A stretch of 64,000 nt of DNA from Streptomyces griseoluteus (GTDB taxonomy: Bacteria; Actinomycetota; Actinomycetes; Streptomycetales; Streptomycetaceae): positions 33,054 to 97,053 of the forward strand of contig NZ_SRRU01000016.1 in assembly GCF_004784465.1 (NCBI RefSeq), given 5' to 3'. Numbering within the stretch: position 1 is the stretch's first letter; the number at the start of each line of letters is the position of its first letter. The notes beneath the pieces are model-generated. The model did not search any database. It had not been told where the DNA came from and saw only the letters and a program-made list of their open reading frames with translations. Shown in pieces: positions 37,050-46,198 of the stretch. The position numbers and the translations under genes were made by a program.

Positions 37050-38663
37050 TCAGACGCCCCCGGTCGACTCCCGCAGCGCGCTCTTGGAGAGCTTGCCGGT
37101 GCCCGTCCGGGGCAAGCTGTCCATGAAGACGAACTCGTCGGGCAGCCACCACTTGGCGACCATGGGCGTGATGTGCCGCAGCAGGGCTTCGGCGGTAGCG
37201 GCACCGCCGTCACGCAGGACGACGTAGGCGACGGGACGCTCCGTCCACCGCGGGTCCGGGCGGGCGATCACGGCGACTTCGACGACGTCGGGGTGCGAGG
37301 CGATGGCGGCTTCGAGTTCGACCGACGAGATCCACTCGCCTCCGGACTTGATCAGGTCCTTCATCCGGTCCACGAGCCGCAGATAGCCGTCGGTGCCGAT
37401 GGTGGCCAGATCGCCGGTGCGCAGCCAGCCGTCGTCGGTGAAACTGTCGCCCTCTTCCACTCGGAAGTAGCCGCCCGCGACCCAGGGGCCCGCCACCTCC
37501 AGCTCGCCCACCGCCCGTCCGTCGAGCGGCAGTTCGCGGCGTGTCTCAACATCGACGATCCGCAGGTTCACGAGAGGCAACGGCTGGCCCTGGGCGGCGC
37601 GCACGGCCACCTTCTCCTCCTCGGTCGCCTCCTCGTGCTGGGTGCGCGTGCCTCCGATGGCGCCGATGGGGCTGACCTCGGTCATCCCCCATGAGTGGGT
37701 GATGGGTACGCCGATGGCGGCGCGGTACGTCTCGGACAGGGACGGGGGTACGGCGGACCCGCCGCCGAGCAGGAACCGTGTGGCGCTCAGGTCGAAGGCG
37801 CGCAGCTCGGGAACCAGGCTGGTCCACACCGTGGGAACGGCACCGGCGACGGTCACCCTCTCGGCTTCCATCAACTGCAGCAGGTGAACCGGTTCCGCGG
37901 AGCTGCCGGGAAGGACGAGGGAAGCGCCCGTCAGCATGGCGCTGTACGGGAGACCCCAGGCGTTGGCGTGGAAGAACGGCACGATCGGCATCACCACGTC
38001 GCTCTCGCTCAGGCCGACGAACCCGGCCGCGAGGGTTCCGAGGCAGTGCAGCACCGTCGAACGGTGGCTGTACAGCACGCCCTTGGGCGGTCCGGTCGTG
38101 CCGGAGGTGTAGCACAGTCCGGAGGCAAGGTGCTCGTCCGCGAGCGTGAAGGTCCCCTCGAACGAGCCCCTGAACGGCTCGGCGCCCAGGACCAGTTCGT
38201 CGTAGTCCATGACGCGCGGGTCCGCCGGGACGGGCGTGTCGCTGCCGTCGGGCAGCACCACCCAGTACCGCACCCGGGGCAGGCGGCCGGCGCTCGGCCA
38301 GATCCGCGGGAGCAGGCCACGCTCGACGAACACCATGTCGTCCTCGGCGTGGTCGACGATGTACTCGAGATGGGCCGCCGCGAGCCGGATGTTGATGGTG
38401 TGCAGCACCCGCTTGGTGGCCGGCACCGCGAGATACAGCTCGAGGTGCCGTCGGCTGTTGCTCGCGAACGTACCGACACGGGCGCCGACCGGGACATCGA
38501 GCGCTGCCAGCGCGGTGGCGAGCCGCCGGGCGCGATCGGTCACCTCGGCGTAAGTGAGCAACTCGGTGCCGGCCGTGGCGACCTGCTTGTGCGCGTAGAG
38601 CCGTTCGGCTCGTTCGAGGACGTGGGCGAGGGTGAGCGGCCGTTGCTGCATCAGTCCGTCCAT
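37050..38663 (-). CDS. Acyl-CoA ligase (ANL superfamily)
   Basis: A 537-residue AMP-forming ligase. CYTSGTTGPPKGVLYSHR (from residue 184) is the phosphate-binding loop; HSWGMTEVSP is the acyl/AMP motif, DDGWLRTGDLATIG the adenine-binding motif, and SLPRTGTGKLSKSALRE the C-terminal catalytic Lys motif. It activates a fatty or aromatic acid as the CoA thioester. With the neighbouring phenolic esterase, an aromatic acid such as ferulate is a reasonable guess. ATG 38663 follows GGAGACGTC. Confidence 0.92.
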   Translation of the reverse strand: MDGLMQQRPLTLAHVLERAERLYAHKQVATAGTELLTYAEVTDRARRLATALAALDVPVGARVGTFASNSRRHLELYLAVPATKRVLHTINIRLAAAHLEYIVDHAEDDMVFVERGLLPRIWPSAGRLPRVRYWVVLPDGSDTPVPADPRVMDYDELVLGAEPFRGSFEGTFTLADEHLASGLCYTSGTTGPPKGVLYSHRSTVLHCLGTLAAGFVGLSESDVVMPIVPFFHANAWGLPYSAMLTGASLVLPGSSAEPVHLLQLMEAERVTVAGAVPTVWTSLVPELRAFDLSATRFLLGGGSAVPPSLSETYRAAIGVPITHSWGMTEVSPIGAIGGTRTQHEEATEEEKVAVRAAQGQPLPLVNLRIVDVETRRELPLDGRAVGELEVAGPWVAGGYFRVEEGDSFTDDGWLRTGDLATIGTDGYLRLVDRMKDLIKSGGEWISSVELEAAIASHPDVVEVAVIARPDPRWTERPVAYVVLRDGGAATAEALLRHITPMVAKWWLPDEFVFMDSLPRTGTGKLSKSALRESTGGV

Positions 38664-39225
38664 GACGTCTCCGCGAAGAGGGTGGCCATCGTGACGCGCG
38701 GTGGGTGCCAAGGGAGGTGACCCCAATCCATGAGTGTCTTCTCGACGCAGAGTCCGTCGGGTGCCGCAGGTCACTTTAGGAACGGCCACGGAGCGAAAAG
38801 AGGTGAGACGCCCACACTCCTTGCGTCGCGTCGGCAGCGGTTCCCCACACCTCCCGGCGGCCGTCGACCTCCGGCACGACTTGACGGGAACACTGTTCGT
38901 GAGGAGAAGAACGCGGCGGCACCATCCGCGCGTCGGCGGCTGCACGCGCGGCGAGATCGGGGTCGGACCAGTCGACGAGGCCGGGGGCGAGGACGATGCC
39001 CGCGAAGTGGCCGGTGAAGCGGCTCGGGCCGCCGGTCCCCGGCCAGACCGGCGTACGACCCCATCCGTTCGGGGACCTCCCGCTGTATACGCCGGGCGGC
39101 AGGCAGCAGATCCCGCCGGTCGAGCGCCTCGGCCGTCGGCACGTTGACCGACTACGCCCCGCGCGAGGACCACGTCCAGCAGCTCGCGGGCTTTTCGGGG
39201 TCCGCGCTGTCGACGACCGCCTGGG

Positions 39226-39393
39226 CGAGAGTTCGGTGGCTGCGTGTTCCCGCGACAGTTGGCGTTCGCCGCACCAGGGATGGAAGCGCTTGAGGTGACC
39301 TGCGTACGTCGTCATGGTCGATTTCGTGCGGGCCCGGCCGAAGCCCAGGTGGCAGAGGAAGCCGTCCACGTCCTCGACGACCGTCAAGGCCGG
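39226..39393 (-). pseudogene. Tyrosine recombinase N-terminal remnant
   Basis: The segment TVVEDVDGFLCHLGFGRART then KSTMTTYAGHLKRFHPWCGERQL, HAATELS matches the SAM-like core-binding domain at the start of Streptomyces tyrosine recombinases. The frame then runs into unrelated sequence. The rest of 38664-39537 contains scraps in several minus-strand frames (for instance FAGIVLAPGLVDWSDPDLA near 38950-39020) that look like decayed genes of unknown family. Confidence 0.5.
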
Positions 39394-39537
39394 CCCGGCA
39401 AGAACCGTCCAGCAGGCAACGGCAGGTACAACACGGCAGCCCTGACCGGCAAGCCGAACCCAGCGACCCCGCACAGCCGGGCCTCGCCGGCGCCGAGCCG
39501 CGCTCAGTCACACTTCGGGCCCTTGCTGCTGGAAGAT

Positions 39538-40095
39538 CTACAGGTCGAACTCGAGGTGCTCGATGTCCGTGAACCGGACCTCTTCCAGGCTCCCGGCGCG
39601 GCGGCCGCCGTCCTGGAAGTAGACCTCCTTGAGCGCTTCGGCCGCGATCTCCTGGAGGCGGGCGTCGCCGGCGCCGGCCTCCTGGGCCTGGAAGAGGCGG
39701 GCGGCGTAGTTCGGGGGCAGCGCGACGGTCAGGTGCCGGATGCGGTCCTGGTCGGTCGACCCGATCGGCGCGGTGTAGCCCATGCGGGCGCGGGTGTCGA
39801 TGACGATGCCGCCGGTCGTCGCCGCCTTCTGCCGGGCCCTGGCCCGGATCTGCGGCTGCCACCGCTTCTTCACCTCGCGCTCCAGGCGCGCCGCGAGGTC
39901 GGGGCGGGGCTTCTTGATCTGGTCCTTCACGTACCGCTCGACGGTGCGCTGGGAGATGCGCAGCATCTGGGCGACCGCCTTGGTGCCCTTGAGCTGCTTG
40001 ACCAGGTACCGCATCTGCGCGCCCGCGCTCTTGGGCGCCGGGCGGGTGAACGCCTTCTGCACCGCGGCCTCCAGGCCGTCTCCGAACAGGCTCAT
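39538..40095 (-). CDS. tpg: Terminal protein Tpg of linear replicons
   Basis: A 185-residue protein matching Streptomyces Tpg over its whole length. It is covalently joined to the 5' ends of linear chromosomes and plasmids and primes end patching. The helix-turn-helix GTKAVAQMLRISQRTVERYV and the basic region KRWQPQIRARARQKAATTGG bind telomere DNA and partners. Thr114 (in APIGSTDQDR) is at the position reported as the nucleotide-accepting residue in S. lividans Tpg. It follows tap by 10 bases in the same orientation, the standard operon. Confidence 0.95.
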   Translation of the reverse strand: MSLFGDGLEAAVQKAFTRPAPKSAGAQMRYLVKQLKGTKAVAQMLRISQRTVERYVKDQIKKPRPDLAARLEREVKKRWQPQIRARARQKAATTGGIVIDTRARMGYTAPIGSTDQDRIRHLTVALPPNYAARLFQAQEAGAGDARLQEIAAEALKEVYFQDGGRRAGSLEEVRFTDIEHLEFDL

Positions 40096-40105
40096 CGCCC
40101 TCTAC

Positions 40106-42313
40106 CTACTCCCCGTTGTCGATGTCGGTGACGGTGCCATCCTTGATGTACCGGGCGAGGTTGAGCTCCGGGGCGTTGAAGCGCTCCCGGACTTCCTCGC
40201 CCCACAGGACGTCCTGGGTGCCCTCGTGCTTGACCAGGCCGGGGTTGATGCCGAGCTTGAAGCCGCCGGGCAGCGGCTTGCCCTCCCGGTAGGGCAGGAA
40301 GTCCAGCGGGCTCGGCCCGTTCGCGGCGTAGACGACACAGTCGGACAGGATCGCGATCGGGTACTGCCCGGTGAACGCCGCGTGCTTGACGATCTTGCGG
40401 TGCAGGTTGATGCGGGTGCGGGAGATGACCGCCGCCCGGATGTCCGGCCGCCAGGTCGGGCGGGACAGGGCGCGCCACGGCTCGCCGGGCCGCCAGCCTT
40501 CCCCACGCGGGCGCTCGCGCAGCTTGCCCAGGCCGCCCTTCACCGTGGCCTTGATCGCGGAGACGACGATCGCCAGGTCCGGGTCGCGGCTCTTGTAGCC
40601 GTCCATCGCGGCGAGGAAGTCGGCCGGGGCGAGGGCGGCGTCGACGCCGAGGTCGGCCATCGTGGCGAGGTAGGCGTCGCGCAGCCGGTTGTACCAGCCG
40701 TCCAGGTAGCGGCCGTTCTCGTAGCGCACCCACGCCTCCAGCGGGCGTACCTCGTAGCCCAGCTCCTGGGCGTAGGCGACGGTCGGCGTCGCGTACCAGG
40801 CCGGGCCTGTCGGGTGGTCGCCCTTGGGCATGAACGGGGAGGGCAGCAGGCTTGCGTCCAGCTCCACCCACTTGTCCTTGCCGACCTTCACCTTCGACAG
40901 GTCGACGTGGCTGAGGTCGACCAGCCAGGAGCCGGGCAGCTTCGGGTCGAACGTAGGAGCCTTGACGTGCGTTGCCTCACCGAGGCCGACGTTCAGACCG
41001 TTGGCGCCGGCGGCGAAGGCCATGTTGACGTCGATGCCGACCAGGTGCCGCCGCGTGCACTCCGCGTCGGTCATCGGCCGCGCCCAGTCGTACGCCTCCT
41101 CGAACAGCTTCTCCGCCGGTCCGCGCACGTGGAAGCGCGGCATGTCCTTGAGGACGGGGTGACCGTCGGGGACCTCGCACGGCGGCCAGTTCATCGGGTC
41201 GATGGCGTCCTTGCCCAGCGAGCCGGGGTTGTGCTCGGAGTGCCGCTTGCCGTCGGCGTCCGGCTCTGAAGCGCGGGTCGCCGGGTGCAGCGCGGTCATC
41301 AGCTCCAGGCCGGTCACGGCGGTGGAACCGCGCGGCGTCATCACGCGGGAGGCGTACACGCCCAGGAGGCGGGCGAGTTCGACCGGCGGGAGCTGCCCGG
41401 CCTCGCCCCAGTGCCGGGTGTCCAACGCGTTCCACGACGGGATGCACAGCTGCACGCAGGCCCGCTCCGCACCCTGCGCGGGCCGGTAGATCCTCGCCCA
41501 CGGGCCGAACCCGCGCTTCGTCAGCTTCCACTCCGCGCGGACCAGTTGCTTGATGACCTTGTGGCCCTCCGGCAGGCGCCCGGCGAGCCGCTCCTCCTCG
41601 GTGAGCGTGACGGGCAGGCCGTAGCGCTCCAGCGCGGCCTCGGTGAGCACGAGCAGCGGGTCGGCGTCCTTGCCGGGGCCGGACAGCTTCGGCGCCCCCA
41701 GCTTCGCCTCCTTGAGCGTCCAGTCCACCAGGGACGGCAGCGACTTGGCGGGCACGTCCAGGACCAGGCCGCCGACGCAGTACGCCGACACCTGTCCGTC
41801 CGCGCAGTCGATCACTGCGAGCGGACCGTTCTCGAAGCGCGGGTCGGCGGCGGCCGCCTCCGTGGTCTTCTTCGCCGCCGCCTTCGTCGCGCCTGGACGT
41901 CGCGACGACGCAGCAGGCCGGGTGGTGCTGCTCGCCACCGTCTTCGGGCGGGACTGCGGGGCTGCGACAGGCGCGGGAGCCGGGACCGGCTCTGGGACCG
42001 GGCCGCTGAACGCCTCCGGGACCGTTGACGCCGGGGCGGCGGGCGCGTCGGCAGTCGGAGCGGGGAAGCGGGCGGCGAGGCCTTCCAGGAGCCGGGCGTA
42101 TGCGGCGCGCTTGGGCGGCCGCGGCTCGGTCTTCCCGGTCTCCCAGTTCCCCACTGCTTCGCGGCGGGCGTTCAGCGCCGTGGCGATCTGCGCCTGGCTC
42201 AGGCCCGCCGCCTCCCGTAGGCGCTTGCGCTCTGCGGGGGCCGGCAGATCGTCCTGCGCGACTTGCTCCAGCAGCGCGTCGACGGCGCTGAACAGCTCGT
42301 TCTCGGTAGACAC
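40106..42313 (-). CDS. tap: Telomere-associated protein Tap
   Basis: A 735-residue protein, close to the roughly 740 residues of known Tap. An XRE-type helix-turn-helix lies at residues 28-62 (RLREAAGLSQAQIATALNAR). A Pro/Ala-rich linker with basic residues follows, then the large C-terminal domain. Tap binds the single-stranded 3' overhang of replication intermediates and recruits Tpg. GTG 42313 is chosen because GGAGG lies eight bases upstream; earlier in-frame GTG codons have no such site. ATCGAT-containing repeats upstream may allow autoregulation. Confidence 0.93.
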   Translation of the reverse strand: MSTENELFSAVDALLEQVAQDDLPAPAERKRLREAAGLSQAQIATALNARREAVGNWETGKTEPRPPKRAAYARLLEGLAARFPAPTADAPAAPASTVPEAFSGPVPEPVPAPAPVAAPQSRPKTVASSTTRPAASSRRPGATKAAAKKTTEAAAADPRFENGPLAVIDCADGQVSAYCVGGLVLDVPAKSLPSLVDWTLKEAKLGAPKLSGPGKDADPLLVLTEAALERYGLPVTLTEEERLAGRLPEGHKVIKQLVRAEWKLTKRGFGPWARIYRPAQGAERACVQLCIPSWNALDTRHWGEAGQLPPVELARLLGVYASRVMTPRGSTAVTGLELMTALHPATRASEPDADGKRHSEHNPGSLGKDAIDPMNWPPCEVPDGHPVLKDMPRFHVRGPAEKLFEEAYDWARPMTDAECTRRHLVGIDVNMAFAAGANGLNVGLGEATHVKAPTFDPKLPGSWLVDLSHVDLSKVKVGKDKWVELDASLLPSPFMPKGDHPTGPAWYATPTVAYAQELGYEVRPLEAWVRYENGRYLDGWYNRLRDAYLATMADLGVDAALAPADFLAAMDGYKSRDPDLAIVVSAIKATVKGGLGKLRERPRGEGWRPGEPWRALSRPTWRPDIRAAVISRTRINLHRKIVKHAAFTGQYPIAILSDCVVYAANGPSPLDFLPYREGKPLPGGFKLGINPGLVKHEGTQDVLWGEEVRERFNAPELNLARYIKDGTVTDIDNGE

Positions 42314-42342
42314 AGAGGTCACCTCCAGAGACACCCTACCCG

Positions 42343-42392
42343 ATCGCGCATCGATTCGCTCTCTGGATCGCACATCAATCGCTTATCGATTG
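42343..42392. promoter_or_regulatory. Repeated ATCGAT motifs upstream of tap
   Basis: GCGCATCGATTCGC (42346-42359) is a palindrome apart from two bases. A related unit starts 24 bases further (ATCGCACATCAATCGC), and CAATCG-CTTAT-CGATTG (42376-42392) forms a 6-base inverted repeat. They lie 30-80 bases upstream of the tap start, where the XRE-type domain of Tap could bind. Confidence 0.45.
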
Positions 42393-42618
42393 CGACTCAG
42401 CCGCATCGACTTGCACGGCAGCGGCGGGCCGAGTTGAGACGGCACAGATGTGGCCCAGGGCGGCGACGCTCGGCGTCGGCCAAGGGGGCAAACCCACACC
42501 GGGACCACGGCCATGCCCGGACCCACGCGGACGCTCAGCCGTTCACCGAGACCAATACGCCGACAAAGGCCCGGCATCAGCAAGAACGGAACGCGAGCTC
42601 GCCGACCCACCCCGCGGC

Positions 42619-44010
42619 TCACCCCTCCCGCACAACCGCCTTGCGTTCCTCCTCAGTCAACGGAGCATCCGTCAGAAACGGCCGCCTCGGACCGAACAGC
42701 ATCGGGAGCAGCATGCCGGGCGATAACAGCCGTGTCGCCGGACGCGACAGGCTCATCACGTCCAGCAGCGCGGCCAGAGCGCGCGGATTGCGGGCGCCGG
42801 TCGCCACCGCGCGGTCGACGAAGGCCGCCAAGGCGCGCTCCATGCGGGTCGCAGGGCGGTCGGTCGCGCCGGGGTAGAAGATGTCCTGGCCGATGGCCAG
42901 GTCCCAGGCCGCGGCGACCGGGCGGGTGAGCAGCTTCTGCAGGCGCCTGGCACTGCCCGGCCGGAGCAGGCCCCGCATGGCCGCGTAGTCCCGCAGGGCG
43001 ACCGCGCTCTGGGCGGCCACCGTGATGCCATGGCCGTAGACGGGGTTGTAACCGGCGATCGCGTCGCCGATGACGGTGAAGCCGTCCGGCCAGCGGCCGA
43101 GCTTCTCGAAGTAGCGGCGGCGGTTGGCGGTGCTGCGGGTGGTGGCGACGTCGGTGAGGGGCTCGGCGTCGCGTAACAGTTCGCCGATGACCGGGTCGCC
43201 CAGGCCGTGCGCGAAGTCGGTGAACGCCTCGGGATCGTCGGTGGGCTCTCCCCCGCGCGTGCCGGAGAGGGTGACGATCCAGCGGCCGTCCTCCGCGGGC
43301 AGGATGATGCCTCCCCGGCCCGGTGCCGTGGCCGGGTTCGCCTGGACGTTGACCAGGGGGAAGCCGGGGGCGGGGGCCCGGAAGACGCGGGTGGCGTAGG
43401 CCACGCCGGCGTCCACCCGGCGCTCGGCCACCGCGGGCAGGCCGAGCCGCTCCAGCCAGTGCGGGGCGCGGGAGCCGCGACCGGAGGCGTCCAGTACGAG
43501 GTCGGCGGCGAGGTACTCCTCGGTGTCGCTGCCGGAGGTGCGCAGGTATACGCCGGTGACGCGGGCGGCGTCTCCCGCGAGGCGGGCGGCAGTGGTGTTC
43601 TGGCGCAGGGTGATCCGAGGGCCGGCGAGAACGCGTTCGCGGGTCACGGCGTCCAGCAGGTCGCGGGAGCAGACCAGGTTGCGGTGCGGGGTGGAGGTGA
43701 AGCGGCGGAACCAGATCTCGTTGGGGGCACGCGAGACCATGTCGCCCATGATGTGGGCGAGACGGGCGCCATGGGCGACGAGTTCTTCGGTCAGGCCCGG
43801 CAGCAGCGTGTCCAGAGCGGTCACCCCACCTGTCCACACCACATGGGCGTGGCGGGCCTGAGGCACACCGCGGCGGGGCTCGGGGCCGGCGGGCAGGGTG
43901 TCGCGCTCGATCAGGGTCACGTCGGCGTGGCCGGCCAGTGCGGCGGCGGCCAGCAGGCCGCTCATGCCGGCGCCGATCACGACGGCGGTGGGGCGGGGGG
44001 CGTCAGACAT
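42619..44010 (-). CDS. FAD-dependent oxidoreductase
   Basis: A 463-residue flavoprotein of the para-hydroxybenzoate hydroxylase/geranylgeranyl reductase group. The ADP-binding fold is TAVVIGAGMSGLLAAAALAG followed by VTLIERD. LVLDASGRGSRAPHWL and the second FAD motif GDAIAGYNPVYGHGITVAAQ are typical of monooxygenases such as those acting on polyketide or terpenoid substrates. The substrate is unknown. Its start overlaps by eight bases the end of a frameshifted upstream gene, so the two were probably one operon. Confidence 0.87.
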   Translation of the reverse strand: MSDAPRPTAVVIGAGMSGLLAAAALAGHADVTLIERDTLPAGPEPRRGVPQARHAHVVWTGGVTALDTLLPGLTEELVAHGARLAHIMGDMVSRAPNEIWFRRFTSTPHRNLVCSRDLLDAVTRERVLAGPRITLRQNTTAARLAGDAARVTGVYLRTSGSDTEEYLAADLVLDASGRGSRAPHWLERLGLPAVAERRVDAGVAYATRVFRAPAPGFPLVNVQANPATAPGRGGIILPAEDGRWIVTLSGTRGGEPTDDPEAFTDFAHGLGDPVIGELLRDAEPLTDVATTRSTANRRRYFEKLGRWPDGFTVIGDAIAGYNPVYGHGITVAAQSAVALRDYAAMRGLLRPGSARRLQKLLTRPVAAAWDLAIGQDIFYPGATDRPATRMERALAAFVDRAVATGARNPRALAALLDVMSLSRPATRLLSPGMLLPMLFGPRRPFLTDAPLTEEERKAVVREG

Positions 44011-44450
44011 GCGCTCGCGTTTCTTGTGGGGCCACCCGCTCGCGGATGGTATCGAGGGACCGCGGCCGATACGGCACGCGGGAGATGGCTTCGATGTCGC
44101 CCTCTTCGAAAACCCGGACGCGGCAGCGCCCCGGCTCTCCTGGCGACGGCCTGCCGCCGGCCCGACCGCCACGCCGTGAGGGCCGCGTCCACGGTGATCG
44201 CGGCCGCGATGCCACGGGCCGTACGCTCCGGGTGGCCGACGGCGCGGGCCGCGTCCTGGGCACGCTGCCACAGGTCGGCGTCCAGGACCGGCGCCAAGCG
44301 CAGCAGGCCGTCGTGGATGCGTTGCAGGAGCCGCAGGTCCAGCCGGGCCAGGGCACCGACACGGGCACCGGCGGTGCACGGCCCGACCTCCCGCAGGGCC
44401 GGCTCCAGGAAGCGCAGGCGGCTGAAACCCCCGTCCCTGCGGCCGGAACT
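44003..44450 (-). pseudogene. Frameshifted gene upstream of the FAD oxidoreductase
   Basis: A natural-looking sequence reads SRLRFLEPALREVGPCTAGA ... LLRLAPVLDADLWQRAQDAARAVG ... GIAAAITVDAALTAW in one frame and continues as VFEEGDIEAISRVPYRPRSL and an ending QETRAHV in another; the switch lies near 44110. In the combined reading it would be about 150 residues, ending eight bases inside the next gene. No start codon other than a rare TTG or CTG is available upstream. The family is not recognised. Confidence 0.4.
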
Positions 44451-44592
44451 GCACCCACCCAGGTCATCCCGCCCCCGCCCACGTTTGCCACCCCCCGCCG
44501 CCGGTCACCCGGTACCCCTGAGCCCATAACCGTCGGCACGGCAAGCGGTACTCGTCGGGCCCGGCGCTTTGGAAAGGAACCGCGAGCTCACC

Positions 44593-46110
44593 ATGACCGA
44601 GACTCCCCGCACCACCACCGACTCCGGCGCCCCGGTGGAGAGCGATGAGCATTCGCTCACCGTCGGGCCCGCCGGGCCGATCCTGCTCCAGGACGCGTAC
44701 CTCATCGAGCAGATGGCCCAGTTCAACCGGGAGCGCATTCCCGAGCGGCAGCCGCACGCCAAGGGCAGCGGGGCCTTCGGGCACTTCGAGGTGACGGGGG
44801 ACGTCACCCCGTACACGAAGGCAGCTGTCTTCCAGCCGGGGACGCGTACCGATCTGGTCGCCCGGTTCTCCACCGTCGCCGGGGAGCGCGGGAGCCCGGA
44901 CACCTGGCGTGACCCGCGCGGCTTCGCGGTGAAGTTCTACACCACCGAAGGCAACTACGACATGGTCGGCAACAACACCCCGGTGTTCTTCGTCAAGGAC
45001 CCGATGAAGTTCCAGCACTTCATCCGGTCCCAGAAGCGCCGCGCCGACAACAACCTGCGTGACCATGACATGCAGTGGGACTTCTGGACCCTCTCCCCCG
45101 AATCGGCGCACCAGGTCACCTGGCTCATGGGCGACCGGGGCGTGCCGCGTACCTGGCGGCACATGAACGGCTACACCTCGCACACGTACATGTGGATCAA
45201 CGAGGCCGGCGAGGAGTTCTGGGTCAAGTACCACTTCAAGACCGACCAGGGCATCGAGTTCTTCACCCAGGACGAGGCCGACCAGATGGCCTCGGCCGAC
45301 ACCGACTACCACATGCGTGATCTGTTCGAGCACATCCGGGACGGGGACCACCCGAGCTGGACGCTGTACGTGCAGATCATGCCGTACGCGGACGCCGCCG
45401 AGTACCGCTTCAACCCCTTCGATCTCACCAAGGTGTGGCCGCACGGCGACTACCCGCTGATCGAGGTCGGCCGGATGACGCTGGACCGGAATCCGACGGA
45501 CAACCACGCGGAGATCGAGCAGCTCGCGTTCCAGCCGAACAACTTCGTGCCCGGCATCGGGCCGAGCCCCGACCGCATGCTGCTCGCCCGGCTCTTCTCG
45601 TACGCCGACGCGCATCGCTACCGCATCGGCGCGAACTACGCCCAGCTGCCCGTCAACGCGCCCATCACCGACGTCCACACGTACTCCAAGGACGGCGCGA
45701 TGGCGTACCGCAAGACCAGCGACCCCGTGTACGCCCCGAACTCCAAGGGCGGCCCCGCCGCGGACACCGCCAGGTACGGCACCCCGCCGACCTGGCACAC
45801 CGACGGCGACATCACCCGCACGGCCTACGTCTCGCACGCGGAGGACGACGACTGGGGGCAGGCCGGCACCCTCGTCCGCGAGGTGCTGGACGACGACGCG
45901 CGCGACCGGCTCGTGGACAACGTCGTAGGCCATCTCCTCAACGGCGTCACCGAGCCCGTGCTCGAGCGTGCCTTCCAGTACTGGTCCAACATCGACGCGA
46001 AGATCGGTGCGCGGATCGCCGAAGGCGTGCGTGCCAAGGCCTCCGAGAAGGACCCGAAGGCCGCGGACCAGGGCAACCCTGCCCGTAGCAGCATGCAGCA
46101 CAAGGCCTGA
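44593..46110 (+). CDS. katA: Monofunctional haem catalase
   Basis: A 505-residue clade 3-type catalase converting hydrogen peroxide to water and oxygen. The catalytic His is H55 in ERQPHAKGSGAFG, the Asn lies in YDMVGNNTPVFFV, and the proximal haem Tyr in RLFSYADAHRYRIGANY. VARFSTVAGERGS and FNPFDLTKVWPHGDYP are family signatures. ATG 44593 is taken; an in-frame TTG eight codons earlier lies in the AAAGGAAC ribosome region. A strong hairpin follows the stop. The symbol is by similarity, since Streptomyces has several catalases. Confidence 0.95.
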   Translation: MTETPRTTTDSGAPVESDEHSLTVGPAGPILLQDAYLIEQMAQFNRERIPERQPHAKGSGAFGHFEVTGDVTPYTKAAVFQPGTRTDLVARFSTVAGERGSPDTWRDPRGFAVKFYTTEGNYDMVGNNTPVFFVKDPMKFQHFIRSQKRRADNNLRDHDMQWDFWTLSPESAHQVTWLMGDRGVPRTWRHMNGYTSHTYMWINEAGEEFWVKYHFKTDQGIEFFTQDEADQMASADTDYHMRDLFEHIRDGDHPSWTLYVQIMPYADAAEYRFNPFDLTKVWPHGDYPLIEVGRMTLDRNPTDNHAEIEQLAFQPNNFVPGIGPSPDRMLLARLFSYADAHRYRIGANYAQLPVNAPITDVHTYSKDGAMAYRKTSDPVYAPNSKGGPAADTARYGTPPTWHTDGDITRTAYVSHAEDDDWGQAGTLVREVLDDDARDRLVDNVVGHLLNGVTEPVLERAFQYWSNIDAKIGARIAEGVRAKASEKDPKAADQGNPARSSMQHKA

Positions 46111-46122
46111 CGCCCAGGCGCG

Positions 46123-46159
46123 GAGCGCCCCTCCCCCATCCGTGGGGTGAGGGGCGCTC
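46123..46159 (+). terminator. Terminator hairpin after catalase
   Basis: GAGCGCCCCTC (46123-46133) pairs with GAGGGGCGCTC (46149-46159), and the stem continues inward as CCCCA/TGGGG with one bulge around a small loop. No T run follows, as is common for terminators in this GC-rich group. It begins 12 bases after the catalase stop. Confidence 0.75.
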
Positions 46160-46198
46160 GGCCGTGTGAGGGTGGGGCGGACGGGTACTGCGGATGCC

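Noticed and set aside
39226..42392. Telomere sequence or replication origin near tap-tpg
   Set aside because: No series of palindromes typical of Streptomyces telomeres and no iteron or DnaA-box cluster was seen within the window.
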